From: an uncultured Kiloniellales bacterium
Lineage (GTDB): Bacteria; Pseudomonadota; Alphaproteobacteria; Kiloniellales; JAKSDN01
Direction: 5' to 3'
DNA: 19,635 nucleotides
Assembly: GCA_947259625.1 (NCBI GenBank)
Contig: CAMYMY010000018.1
Location: forward strand, 1-19,635
The translations under genes were made by a program, and so were the position numbers. Shown here in pieces: positions 1 to 9,066 of the stretch. The notes under the pieces were generated by a model, which saw nothing but the letters and a program-made list of their open reading frames with translations, ran no database searches and was not told where the DNA came from. The stretch's first letter is position 1. Each line of letters opens with the position of its first letter.

Positions 1-20
1 CTGCCGGCCTCGAACGTTGT

Positions 21-50
21 CCTGGATCGCCGGGTCAAGCCCGGCGATGA
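21..50. repeat. REP-like palindromic element
   Basis: A perfect 9-bp inverted repeat (26-34 ATCGCCGGG, 40-48 CCCGGCGAT) encloses a 5-base loop, TCAAG, and is flanked by CCTGG and GATGACA. Sequences of this form (CTGGAT-stem-TCAAG-stem-GATGAC) are familiar as short dispersed intergenic palindromes in alphaproteobacterial genomes. It lies just past the stop of the minus-strand transporter gene and could protect or end that transcript, although no T-run follows on either strand. Only one copy is present in this window, so dispersal cannot be shown here. Confidence 0.55.
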
Positions 51-83
51 CAAGAAAGGCTTTCCCAGGGGCGGCTCTCCCAC

Positions 84-953
84 TCAATTCCGGGTCAGGA
101 TGAGCACGTTTCCGAACAGGACGAGGCCGACGCCGAGTGCCGCGAACAGGGTCCACTGGAAGCCCTCGAACCAGGTCGAGAGCGCCAATGCGACGACCGG
201 GAACAGTACCGTGGCATAGGCCGCCCGGTCGGCGCCGATCCGGCCGATCAGGGTGAGATAGCTCCAGAAGCCGACCACCGTGGCGAAGACCGCGAGGTAG
301 AGCAGCGAGAGAACGTAGGGCCAGGCCGGGTCGAAGGCGAAGGGGCTGCCGCGCAGCAGGGTCAGGAAAGTCACGAAGATGCCGCCGTAGAGCATGCCAT
401 AGGTATTGCTCTGGATCACCGGCAGGGCGCGGCGGCTCTGGTTCCAGGCCGAGGTCAGCATGCCGAGCGAGGCCGAGACGGTGCCGGCGAGCGACAGGAC
501 GAGCCCCAGCGTGCCCCGTCGCGACAGGTCGAAGGCCGCGACCTCGGGCCAGAACACCAGGGTGATGCCGCCGAGCCCGAAGGCCGCGCCCAAGACCACC
601 CGCGGGCGCAGCGCGGCACGGAACAGCAGACTATGGCCCAGGATATTCATAACGACGATGGTCGAGAAGGCGACGGCCACCAGGCCGGTCGTGAGGTATT
701 GGCTGCCCAGGTAGATGAGAAAGTAGTTGGTCGAGAACAGGCAGACGCCCTGGAGCGCCATGAACCCGTGGTCGGCCAGGGAGAAGGCCAAGCGCCGCCG
801 GGCCAAGAGGCAGAAGCCCAGCATGATCGCCGCGGCGAGCGCGAAGCGGTAGACCACCGAGACCTCGGGCGCGACGACGCCGAGCTGGAACTTGATCGCC
901 AGCCAGCTCGTGCCCCACAGCAGCACGGTGAGCGTATAGAGCGAGAGATCCAC
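84..953 (-). CDS. EamA/DMT-superfamily membrane transporter
   Basis: The 289-residue protein is hydrophobic throughout, with about ten predicted membrane spans in two halves, as in EamA-domain (drug/metabolite transporter superfamily) permeases of about 300 residues. The N-terminal LLWGTSWLAIKFQLG and the following 'VVYRFALAAAI' are typical of the first EamA repeat, and a second repeat starts near residue 150 (GLVLSLAGTVSASLGMLTS). Such proteins export or import small metabolites such as amino acids, but no substrate can be read from the sequence. The start is GTG at 953, followed directly by the first span. No good Shine-Dalgarno is visible, and the next internal Met (residue 43) would delete the first span. 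The gene is 58 bases downstream of ilvD on the same strand and may be read through from it. Confidence 0.85.
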   Translation of the reverse strand: MDLSLYTLTVLLWGTSWLAIKFQLGVVAPEVSVVYRFALAAAIMLGFCLLARRRLAFSLADHGFMALQGVCLFSTNYFLIYLGSQYLTTGLVAVAFSTIVVMNILGHSLLFRAALRPRVVLGAAFGLGGITLVFWPEVAAFDLSRRGTLGLVLSLAGTVSASLGMLTSAWNQSRRALPVIQSNTYGMLYGGIFVTFLTLLRGSPFAFDPAWPYVLSLLYLAVFATVVGFWSYLTLIGRIGADRAAYATVLFPVVALALSTWFEGFQWTLFAALGVGLVLFGNVLILTRN

Positions 954-1011
954 GGGGCGCGGCTCAGCGGGTCATCGCGTAAACCGGCCGCAGGGACCTT
1001 GCGTCCGCCCC

Positions 1012-2745
<1,734 letters not shown>

Positions 2746-2787
2746 GGGTCACTCCCCTCCTGCGTCTTGTGTCCTTGTTTGCCGGGC

Positions 2788-2817
2788 AGGATACCGGGGT
2801 GGCGCCCGGCGCACCAA
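2788..2817 (-). promoter_or_regulatory. candidate sigma70 promoter of ilvD
   Basis: On the minus strand TTGGTG (2817-2812) and TATCCT (2793-2788) are separated by 18 bases. The predicted start falls near 2781, giving a leader of about 36 bases to the ilvD ATG. It sits in the 146-base divergent gap between ilvD and the plus-strand hydrolase gene. The -35 match is weak (TTG only), so this is a motif call. Confidence 0.4.
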
Positions 2818-2891
2818 GGCTTTTCGCGCAAGGCTGGCCTGCGCCGGCGCGCCCGGCTATCGTCGCTGTCCGAAGGCGGTGAGGGGAGTCG

Positions 2892-3758
2892 ATGGGAGCG
2901 CTGAACGAGTACGGGCCGATCCGCAGGATCGCGCTACGCCACGCGAAGGACGCCTTCGGCAGCCGCGCGGCGGTCGAGCGGCAGTGGCGGGAGCTGGGCT
3001 ACAAGGCCGCGCCGGATTTCGACCAGGCGGTGGCCGAGTACGACCGCTTCGCGGAGACCATAGCGGCGAGCGGGGCCGAGATCGTCTTCCTGCCGGGCGG
3101 CAAAGGGCTGTCGCTCGATGCGATCTACCTGCGCGACGCGCTGCTGCCCGGGCCGGAGGGCCTGGTGCTGTGCAACATGGGGAAGAAGGCGCGCGAGCCG
3201 GAGCCCGAGGCCGCCGGGCGGGTGTTGGCCGACCACGGGCTGACAGTGGCGGGCGCGGTCACCGGCCAGGGCCGGATCGAGGGCGGCGATGCCGTCTGGC
3301 TCGACGAGACGACCTGCGTCGTCGGGTTGACCCACCGCACCAACGTCCAGGGCACACGCCAGCTCCGGGGGATCCTGGGCCCGGGCGTTACGGTCGAGAC
3401 CGTCGACCTGCCGCACTACAAGGGGCCCGGGGACGTGTTCCACCTGATGTCGATCCTGAGCCCGCTGGATGCGGACCTGGCGCTGGTCCATTCGCCGCTC
3501 ATGCCGATCGGCTTCCGCCGCCGGTTGCTGGACCGGGGCCTGGAGCTGGTCGAGGTCGCGGAGGAGGAGTTCGAGACCATCGGCTGCAACGCCCTGGCGC
3601 TCGGTCCCCGGCGCTGCCTAATGCTGGAGGGCAACCCGGAGACCCGCCGGCGCCTGGAGGCGGCGGGCTGCGAGGTGCTGGTCTATCGCGGCCGGGAGAT
3701 CTCGGCCAAGGGCGACGGCGGCCCCACCTGCCTCACCCGGCCGCTCGAGCGCGGCTGA
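2892..3758 (+). CDS. dimethylargininase / arginine-deiminase-like hydrolase
   Basis: This 288-residue protein belongs to the guanidino-group-modifying superfamily (amidinotransferase fold; dimethylarginine dimethylaminohydrolase and arginine deiminase). The catalytic triad is readable: a Cys near the C-terminus (GDGGPTC, Cys280), His184 in GDVFHLMSIL and Glu130 in RIEGGDAVW, with the substrate-contacting acidic stretch LDAIYLRD at 75-82. Members hydrolyse a guanidino carbon, for example methylated arginine to citrulline plus methylamine. The exact substrate is not clear. The start ATG follows GAGGGGAG by three bases. The downstream alpha/beta hydrolase begins 23 bases later, so the two are probably co-transcribed. 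It is divergent from ilvD. Confidence 0.83.
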   Translation: MGALNEYGPIRRIALRHAKDAFGSRAAVERQWRELGYKAAPDFDQAVAEYDRFAETIAASGAEIVFLPGGKGLSLDAIYLRDALLPGPEGLVLCNMGKKAREPEPEAAGRVLADHGLTVAGAVTGQGRIEGGDAVWLDETTCVVGLTHRTNVQGTRQLRGILGPGVTVETVDLPHYKGPGDVFHLMSILSPLDADLALVHSPLMPIGFRRRLLDRGLELVEVAEEEFETIGCNALALGPRRCLMLEGNPETRRRLEAAGCEVLVYRGREISAKGDGGPTCLTRPLERG

Positions 3759-3781
3759 GCGCAGCCAGGGAAAGGCGTGCC

Positions 3782-4663
3782 ATGTTCGAAGGCTTCGGCC
3801 GCGAGTGGATCGATACCGGCGAGTCCGAGATCCACTTGGTCCGCGGTGGCGGGGGTCCGCCGCTGTTGTTGCTGCACGGCTTCCCGCAGAGCCACGTCGC
3901 CTGGCACAAGGTTGCGCCGGCGCTGGCCGAGGCCTTCACCCTGGTGATCCCCGACCTGCGCGGCTACGGCGACAGCAGCGGGCCGGACCCGGACCCCCGC
4001 AACGAGGCCTATTCGAAGCGGGTCATGGCGCTCGACATGGTCGCGGTCATGGCGGCGCTCGGCTTCGAGCGCTTCGCGTTGGCCGGCCACGACCGCGGCG
4101 GCCGGGTCGCCTACCGCCTGGCGCTCGACCACCCGGAGCGGGTGTCGCGCCTGGCCGTGCTCGACATCGTGCCGACCCTGGAGATGGCCGAGACGGTCGA
4201 CCTCGGCTTGGCAATCGGCACCTACCACTGGTTCTTCCTCGCCCAGCCGGCGCCCCTGCCCGAGCGCCTGATCGCGGGCGATCCGGAGTTCTATCTCGAC
4301 TTTACCCTGGACAGCTGGGCCGACGACCCCGAAGCGATCGACCCCGAGGCGCGTGCCCAGTACCGGCGGTGCTTCCAGAACGACAGCGTGATCGCGGCCG
4401 CCTGCGCCGACTACCGCGCCGGCCTCACGACCGACCTCGACTACGACCGGGCCGACCGGGCGACCGGACGCCGGATCGCCTGCCCGCTGCTCGCGCTCTG
4501 GGCGGCGCAGGCCAGCGACGGCAAGGAGATCGATTTCGAGGGCGTCTGGCGGCGCTGGGCCAAGGAGGTCGAGGGCGTCGGAATCCCGTCTGGGCATTTC
4601 CTCATGGAGGAGGCGCCAGACGATACCGCCAGGGCGTTATCGCGATTCTTCCTCGAACCCTGA
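3782..4663 (+). CDS. alpha/beta hydrolase, fluoroacetate dehalogenase type
   Basis: This 293-residue alpha/beta-hydrolase matches the haloacetate/fluoroacetate dehalogenase branch. These enzymes hydrolyse the carbon-halogen bond of haloacetates through an Asp ester intermediate. The oxyanion segment LLHGFPQS is at 30-37. The nucleophile motif GHDRGGR gives Asp104 with Arg105 and Arg108 for carboxylate binding. Asp128 (AVLDIVPT) and His272 (PSGHFLMEE) complete the triad. His149-Trp150 in YHWFFLAQPAPLPE, together with Tyr211 (ADYRAG), match the fluoride pocket of the characterised enzymes, and Trp179 sits at the cap position. This residue set argues against epoxide hydrolase, which needs cap tyrosines and no HW pair. 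The ATG at 3782 is preceded by GGGAAAGG. Activity on fluoroacetate itself is inferred; chloroacetate or another small acid is possible. Confidence 0.85.
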   Translation: MFEGFGREWIDTGESEIHLVRGGGGPPLLLLHGFPQSHVAWHKVAPALAEAFTLVIPDLRGYGDSSGPDPDPRNEAYSKRVMALDMVAVMAALGFERFALAGHDRGGRVAYRLALDHPERVSRLAVLDIVPTLEMAETVDLGLAIGTYHWFFLAQPAPLPERLIAGDPEFYLDFTLDSWADDPEAIDPEARAQYRRCFQNDSVIAAACADYRAGLTTDLDYDRADRATGRRIACPLLALWAAQASDGKEIDFEGVWRRWAKEVEGVGIPSGHFLMEEAPDDTARALSRFFLEP

Positions 4664-4727
4664 ACCGACCTCTGGACAATCTCGGCGGTCGACCCAAATA
4701 GGAAACCAGGGGGCCGAAGGATCCGGC

Positions 4728-5690
4728 ATGGGGGTAGGATTTCATGTGGTTTTGCGGGCCGTGGCGGCCTTTGCCGTCGCGGCTCAGGTCGTTTCCGCCG
4801 GCCCGGCGTCGGCGCAGGGCGCGCCGGCGACCCTGCTCGCCGCCGGGGACATCGCCTACTGCAAGCCGACCTGGGCGGACAAGCTGTTCTACTTGGTGAA
4901 GAAGGGGCGAAAGTTCAAACGCGCCAACCACAAGACCGCCCGGTTGCTCGACCGCCTGGAGGGCACGATCGTCGTGCTCGGCGACCTCGCCTACCGGGAG
5001 GGGTCGGCCGAGCAGTTCGAGCGCTGCTACGACCCGACCTGGGGCCGCCACAAGGAGCGGACCTACCCGGCCCCGGGCAACCACGAGTACCGCAGCAGCA
5101 GCGACGCCGCGCCCTATTTCGCCTATTGGGGCGAGCGCGCCGGCGGCAAGAAGCGCGGCTACTACAGCTTCGACCTGGGCGCCTGGCACATCATCGCGCT
5201 CAACAGCAACATCAAGGCGGGGCGGAAATCCAAGCAACTGCGCTGGCTGCGCGCCGACCTGGCAGAGACCACGGCGCGCTGCATCCTGGCCTTCTGGCAC
5301 CATCCGATGTTCAGCTCGGGCGGCAACGGCGACCACCCCATGATGCGCCACGCCTACCGGGCGCTCTACGAGGCCGGCGCCAGCGTCGTGCTGGCCGGTC
5401 ACGACCACATCTACGAACGCTTCGCCCCGCGGGACCCCGAGGGCCGCCGGGACGAGCCGCGCGGCATCCGCAGCTTCGTCGTCGGCACCGGCGGCGCGCC
5501 CTTGGGCAAACAGCGCCGCACCAACAAGACCAGCGAGGTCGTGCGCACCGGCTCCTGGGGCGTGCTCGAGCTCACCCTCCACCAGGACCGCTATGACTGG
5601 GAATTCGTGACCCTCGACGGCCGCGGCAAGGGCGATACCGGCAGCGCCGCCTGCGTCGAGCGGGCCCCGCTCGTCCAGGCCGCGAACTAG
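4728..5690 (+). CDS. secreted metallophosphoesterase
   Basis: This 320-residue calcineurin-like phosphoesterase has an N-terminal signal peptide: a hydrophobic stretch at about 6-24, with likely cleavage after ASA at residue 29. The dinuclear-metal motifs occur in order: GD (Asp41), GDLAY (Asp86), GNHE (117-120), WHHP (His191/192) and GHDH (224-227). It resembles purple-acid-phosphatase-like metallophosphatases of the periplasm, where it would cleave phosphate esters. The substrate is unknown. The ATG at 4728 has AAGGAT upstream. An in-frame GTG at 4746 with GGGGTAGG upstream would give a shorter signal peptide and is a reasonable alternative start. The stop codon lies inside a CTAG that also holds the valS stop on the other strand. 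Confidence 0.87.
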   Translation: MGVGFHVVLRAVAAFAVAAQVVSAGPASAQGAPATLLAAGDIAYCKPTWADKLFYLVKKGRKFKRANHKTARLLDRLEGTIVVLGDLAYREGSAEQFERCYDPTWGRHKERTYPAPGNHEYRSSSDAAPYFAYWGERAGGKKRGYYSFDLGAWHIIALNSNIKAGRKSKQLRWLRADLAETTARCILAFWHHPMFSSGGNGDHPMMRHAYRALYEAGASVVLAGHDHIYERFAPRDPEGRRDEPRGIRSFVVGTGGAPLGKQRRTNKTSEVVRTGSWGVLELTLHQDRYDWEFVTLDGRGKGDTGSAACVERAPLVQAAN

Positions 5691-8338
5691 TCGCTCAGGC
5701 GCTCCAGCGCGGCGGCTAGGCGGTCGCTTTTCTCGGCCTGTTCGGCGCGGCGCTCGCGCTGCTCCTCGACCACCTCTTCCGGCGCCTTGGCGAGGAACTG
5801 CTCGTTGGCCAGTTTCTTGTCCAGTTTCGCGAGCTCGGCCGCCAGCTTATCCTTCTCGCGCGCCAGACGGGCCTTTTCCTGTTCGACGTCGATCACCCCG
5901 GCAAGGGGCAGGATCGCCGTGGCCTCGTCTATGACGATCTGGGCGGCACCCTTGGGCACCTCGGCCTCGGCGACCTCGATGCCGTTCAGGCGGGCCAGGC
6001 GGCCGATGATGTCGCGGTGCACCTCCAGCCGTCCCAGGGTCTCCGGCCCGGCGTCCTTCATCAGCAGGCCGATCTTGGCCGCCGCGGGCACGTTCATCTC
6101 GGCCCGAACCGCGCGGACCTCGCCGATCAGGCGGATCGCCCAGTCGATCTCGGCCTCGACCTCCGGGTCGATCAGGGCGGCGTCGAAGGCAGGCCAGGGG
6201 GCGGTGATCAGCCGGCCCTCCGTGCCCGCGCCGACATGCTCCCACAGCTCCTCGGTGATAAAGGGCATGACCGGGTGCAGCAGGTGCAGCAGCCGGCCCA
6301 GCACCCAGGCCATGGCGGCGCGCGTCTCGGCGGCGGCCGCCTCGTCCCCGCCGGCCAGGACCGGCTTGGTGAACTCGATGTACCAGTCGCAGAACTCGCG
6401 CCAGGTGAAGTGGTAGAGGAGATCCGCGATGTCGTTGAAACGGTAGGCCGCGTAGGCCTCGTCGAGCGCCTGCCCGGTTTCCGCCAGCTTGCCGACGATC
6501 CAGCGGTTGACCGGCTGGCGGCACTTGGCCGGGTCGAACTTCGGATCCAACGCCGCGCCGTTCATCAGCGCATAGCGCGCCGCGTTCCACAGCTTGGTAC
6601 CGAAGTTGCGGTAGCCCTCGATGCGCGATTCCGCCAACTTGACGTCGCGGCCGGCCGGCGCCGAGAGCGCCGTCAGGGTGAAGCGCAGCGCATCGCAGCC
6701 AAAGCGCTCGATCAGCTCCAGCGGGTCGACCACGTTGCCCTTGGCCTTGGACATCTTCTGGCCGTGCTCGTCGCGCACCAAACCGTGGATGTAGACCGTG
6801 CGGAACGGCACCTCGCCCTTGAAGTGGAGGCCCATCATCATCATCCGGGCAACCCAGAAGAAGATGATGTCGAAGCCGGTGACCAGCACGTCGCCCGGAT
6901 AGTAGCGCGCGAGCTCCGGCGTCTCCTCGGGCCAGCCGATCGTCGAGAAGGGCCAGAGCGCCGAGGAGAACCAGGTGTCGAGCACATCGGGGTCGCGGGT
7001 GAGCTCGACCGCCTTGCCGTAATGCTTCCGCGCGGCGGTCCCGGCCGCCGCCTCGCTCATCTCGACGAAGATCTCGCCGTCCGGGCCGTACCAGGCGGGC
7101 ACCTGATGGCCCCACCAGAGCTGCCGCGAGATGCACCAGGGCTGGATGTTGCGCATCCACTCGAAATAGGTGTTCTCCCACTGCCTGGGCACGAAGACGG
7201 TCTGCCCCTGCTCGACCGCCGCGATGGCCGGTGCGGCGAGCGTCTTGGCGTCGACGTACCACTGGTCGGTCAGCCAGGGCTCGATCGGCACGCCGCCGCG
7301 GTCGCCGTGCGGTACCACGTGGAGATGGTCCTCGACCTTCTCGATCAGGCCCTCGGCCTCGAGGTCGGCGACGACGAGATCGCGCGCCTTGTACCGGTCG
7401 AGGCCGCGGTACTTTTCGGGCACCGCGTCGTTGAGCCGGGCATCCCGGTCGAAGATGTTGATCAGCTCCAGGCCGTGACGCCGGCCCACCTCGAAGTCGT
7501 TGAAGTCGTGCGCCGGGGTGATCTTGACCGCGCCGCTGCCGGTCTCCGGGTCCGCATGCTCGTCGGCCACGATCGGCATGCGCCGGCCGACCAGCGGCAA
7601 GACCGCGTGCTTGCCGATCAGGTCCTTGTAGCGGTCATCCTCAGGGTGCACGGCCACGCCGCTGTCGCCCAGCATGGTCTCGGGCCGGGTCGTGGCAACC
7701 ACGATGTAGCGGCCCTTCTCACCCTCGATCGGATACTTGAAGTGCCAGAGGTGTCCCTGGGTCTCGACCTGCTGCACCTCGAGGTCCGAGATCGCCGTGT
7801 GCAGCTTGGGGTCCCAGTTGACCAGGCGCTTGTCGCGGTAGATCAGGCCCTGCTTGTGGAGGTCGACGAAGACCTTGCGCACGGCCAGCGAGAGCCCTTC
7901 GTCCATGGTGAAGCGTTCGCGTGGCCAGTCGGCCGACGCGCCCAGGCGGCGCAGCTGGCGCATGATCGTGCCGCCGGACTGCGCCTTCCAATCCCAGACC
8001 TTCTCTACGAAGGCTTCGCGGCCGAGATCGCGCCGGTGCAGGCCCTCCTCCGCCAGCCGCCGCTCGACGACCATCTGGGTGGCGATGCCGGCATGGTCCA
8101 TGCCCGGCTGCCAGAGCACGTCGCGCCCTGTCATGCGGTAGTAGCGGATCAGGATATCCTGGATCGTAAAGGTCAGCGCATGACCGATGTGCAGGCTGCC
8201 GGTTACGTTGGGCGGCGGCATCATGATGGTATAGGGAGCCGCCGTGGAGGTTGCGTCGGCGCCGAAGGCGCCGGACGCCTCCCAAGCGGCATAGTGCTTC
8301 GTTTCGACCTCGGCGGGCCGAAAGGTCTTCTCCAGCAT
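5687..8338 (-). CDS. valS: valine--tRNA ligase
   Basis: This is a full-length class Ia aminoacyl-tRNA synthetase that charges tRNA-Val. With the start chosen here it has 883 residues. It has PPPNVTGSLHIGHAL with the HIGH box at 50-53, the editing-domain stretch TTRPETMLGDSGVAV near 216-230, the KMSKA form of the second signature at 528-532, and a C-terminal coiled coil (VEQEKARLAREKDKLAAEL and following) typical of ValRS. The reading frame is open to 8374, but the ATG at 8338 gives the family-typical MLEKTFRP start and has AGGACAGG six bases upstream, so the extra 12 residues are rejected. It lies 55 bases downstream of the popZ-like gene. The gene is essential in bacteria and shows no anomaly. 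Confidence 0.96.
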   Translation of the reverse strand: MLEKTFRPAEVETKHYAAWEASGAFGADATSTAAPYTIMMPPPNVTGSLHIGHALTFTIQDILIRYYRMTGRDVLWQPGMDHAGIATQMVVERRLAEEGLHRRDLGREAFVEKVWDWKAQSGGTIMRQLRRLGASADWPRERFTMDEGLSLAVRKVFVDLHKQGLIYRDKRLVNWDPKLHTAISDLEVQQVETQGHLWHFKYPIEGEKGRYIVVATTRPETMLGDSGVAVHPEDDRYKDLIGKHAVLPLVGRRMPIVADEHADPETGSGAVKITPAHDFNDFEVGRRHGLELINIFDRDARLNDAVPEKYRGLDRYKARDLVVADLEAEGLIEKVEDHLHVVPHGDRGGVPIEPWLTDQWYVDAKTLAAPAIAAVEQGQTVFVPRQWENTYFEWMRNIQPWCISRQLWWGHQVPAWYGPDGEIFVEMSEAAAGTAARKHYGKAVELTRDPDVLDTWFSSALWPFSTIGWPEETPELARYYPGDVLVTGFDIIFFWVARMMMMGLHFKGEVPFRTVYIHGLVRDEHGQKMSKAKGNVVDPLELIERFGCDALRFTLTALSAPAGRDVKLAESRIEGYRNFGTKLWNAARYALMNGAALDPKFDPAKCRQPVNRWIVGKLAETGQALDEAYAAYRFNDIADLLYHFTWREFCDWYIEFTKPVLAGGDEAAAAETRAAMAWVLGRLLHLLHPVMPFITEELWEHVGAGTEGRLITAPWPAFDAALIDPEVEAEIDWAIRLIGEVRAVRAEMNVPAAAKIGLLMKDAGPETLGRLEVHRDIIGRLARLNGIEVAEAEVPKGAAQIVIDEATAILPLAGVIDVEQEKARLAREKDKLAAELAKLDKKLANEQFLAKAPEEVVEEQRERRAEQAEKSDRLAAALERLSD

Positions 8339-8393
8339 CGCTGGCCTGTCCTCTGATTCGCCGGTTTGGGGCACGAGTGGCCCCGGGCGTCGC

Positions 8394-8909
8394 CTAGACG
8401 TTCTCCGCGCGGCGGGCCATTCGCTTGATCTCTTCCCTGAGGACCCGTTCCACCAAGGTCTCCAAATGCTCGTCCAGCCAGCCTCTCAGGTAGGGCTCGA
8501 GCGCCGCGCGCACGAGCGAGTCGAGCGCCTGGTTGTCGCCAACCGGTCCGTCCTGGCCTTTCCCCTGCTCCATGAGAGCGCCGGCAAAGTCCGACAGCGC
8601 AGCGGTTACCGCCGCGTCCGTCTCGGGGGATACGAGGCCCCCGGACCCGGCGGCCCCGGTGCCCCTATTTTCCATCTCGTCGCCCCCGCCGGTCACGCTG
8701 GCAAGAATTGCATCGATCTCATCTTCCTCGGTCTTGCCCGCTTCGTCCTCGACCCGTTCGGTGAGTTCGAGCACGTCGTCCGGCGCCGCTTCCTCTGCGG
8801 TGGAGGCTTCCTCCGCCCCCGCCTCCGGGTCGTCCTCCGAGATGATCTTTCGGATGGAGGCCAGGATTTCCTCCATGGTCGGCTCGCCCTGGTCGCTGGG
8901 GTCACTCAT
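8394..8909 (-). CDS. popZ: PopZ-family (DUF2497) protein
   Basis: This 171-residue, strongly acidic protein has the architecture of alphaproteobacterial PopZ: a short conserved N-terminal helix (EPTMEEILASIRKIISED, 9-26), a Glu/Asp/Ala-rich linker of low complexity, and a conserved C-terminal helical block from about residue 127 (LDSLVRAALEPYLRGWLDEH, then LREEIKRMARRAENV). PopZ self-assembles at cell poles, where in Caulobacter it anchors the ParB-bound centromere and recruits other polar factors. The position directly upstream of valS and downstream of a tolC-like gene is the usual alphaproteobacterial arrangement and supports the call. The ATG at 8909 has only a weak ribosome-binding site. 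The symbol is by family; polar function in this organism is inferred. Confidence 0.85.
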   Translation of the reverse strand: MSDPSDQGEPTMEEILASIRKIISEDDPEAGAEEASTAEEAAPDDVLELTERVEDEAGKTEEDEIDAILASVTGGGDEMENRGTGAAGSGGLVSPETDAAVTAALSDFAGALMEQGKGQDGPVGDNQALDSLVRAALEPYLRGWLDEHLETLVERVLREEIKRMARRAENV

Positions 8910-8984
8910 GAATCAAGATTCCGGTGGCTTTCCTGGTTTCATGGTCTATTTAGTCGGGCCATATCCAATCGTAAAGTGATAGTT

Positions 8985-9000
8985 GCCGCCAAGCGGCGGC
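8985..9000 (-). terminator. GC hairpin between tolC-like and popZ-like genes
   Basis: A 6-bp stem (GCCGCC / GGCGGC) with a 4-base loop lies in the 157-base gap after the tolC-like stop. No T-run follows, so it is at most a weak or factor-assisted terminator. The rest of the gap shows no ORF. A poor promoter match for the popZ-like gene (TTTACG, 17 bases, TAAATA) can be found closer to its start. Confidence 0.22.
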
Positions 9001-9066
9001 GCCGGGGCGGGCGGTGGGTCGGCGCGGGCGATGGGCCGGGGCGCCCAATCGCGATCCCCGCAGGCC

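Noticed and set aside
6017..8356. Very long plus-strand open frame opposite valS
   Set aside because: valS has clear synthetase motifs across the same DNA; the opposite frame is compositional only.
8339..8374. 12-residue extension of valS
   Set aside because: The ATG at 8338 has a proper ribosome-binding site and gives the family N-terminus; the longer start covers that site.
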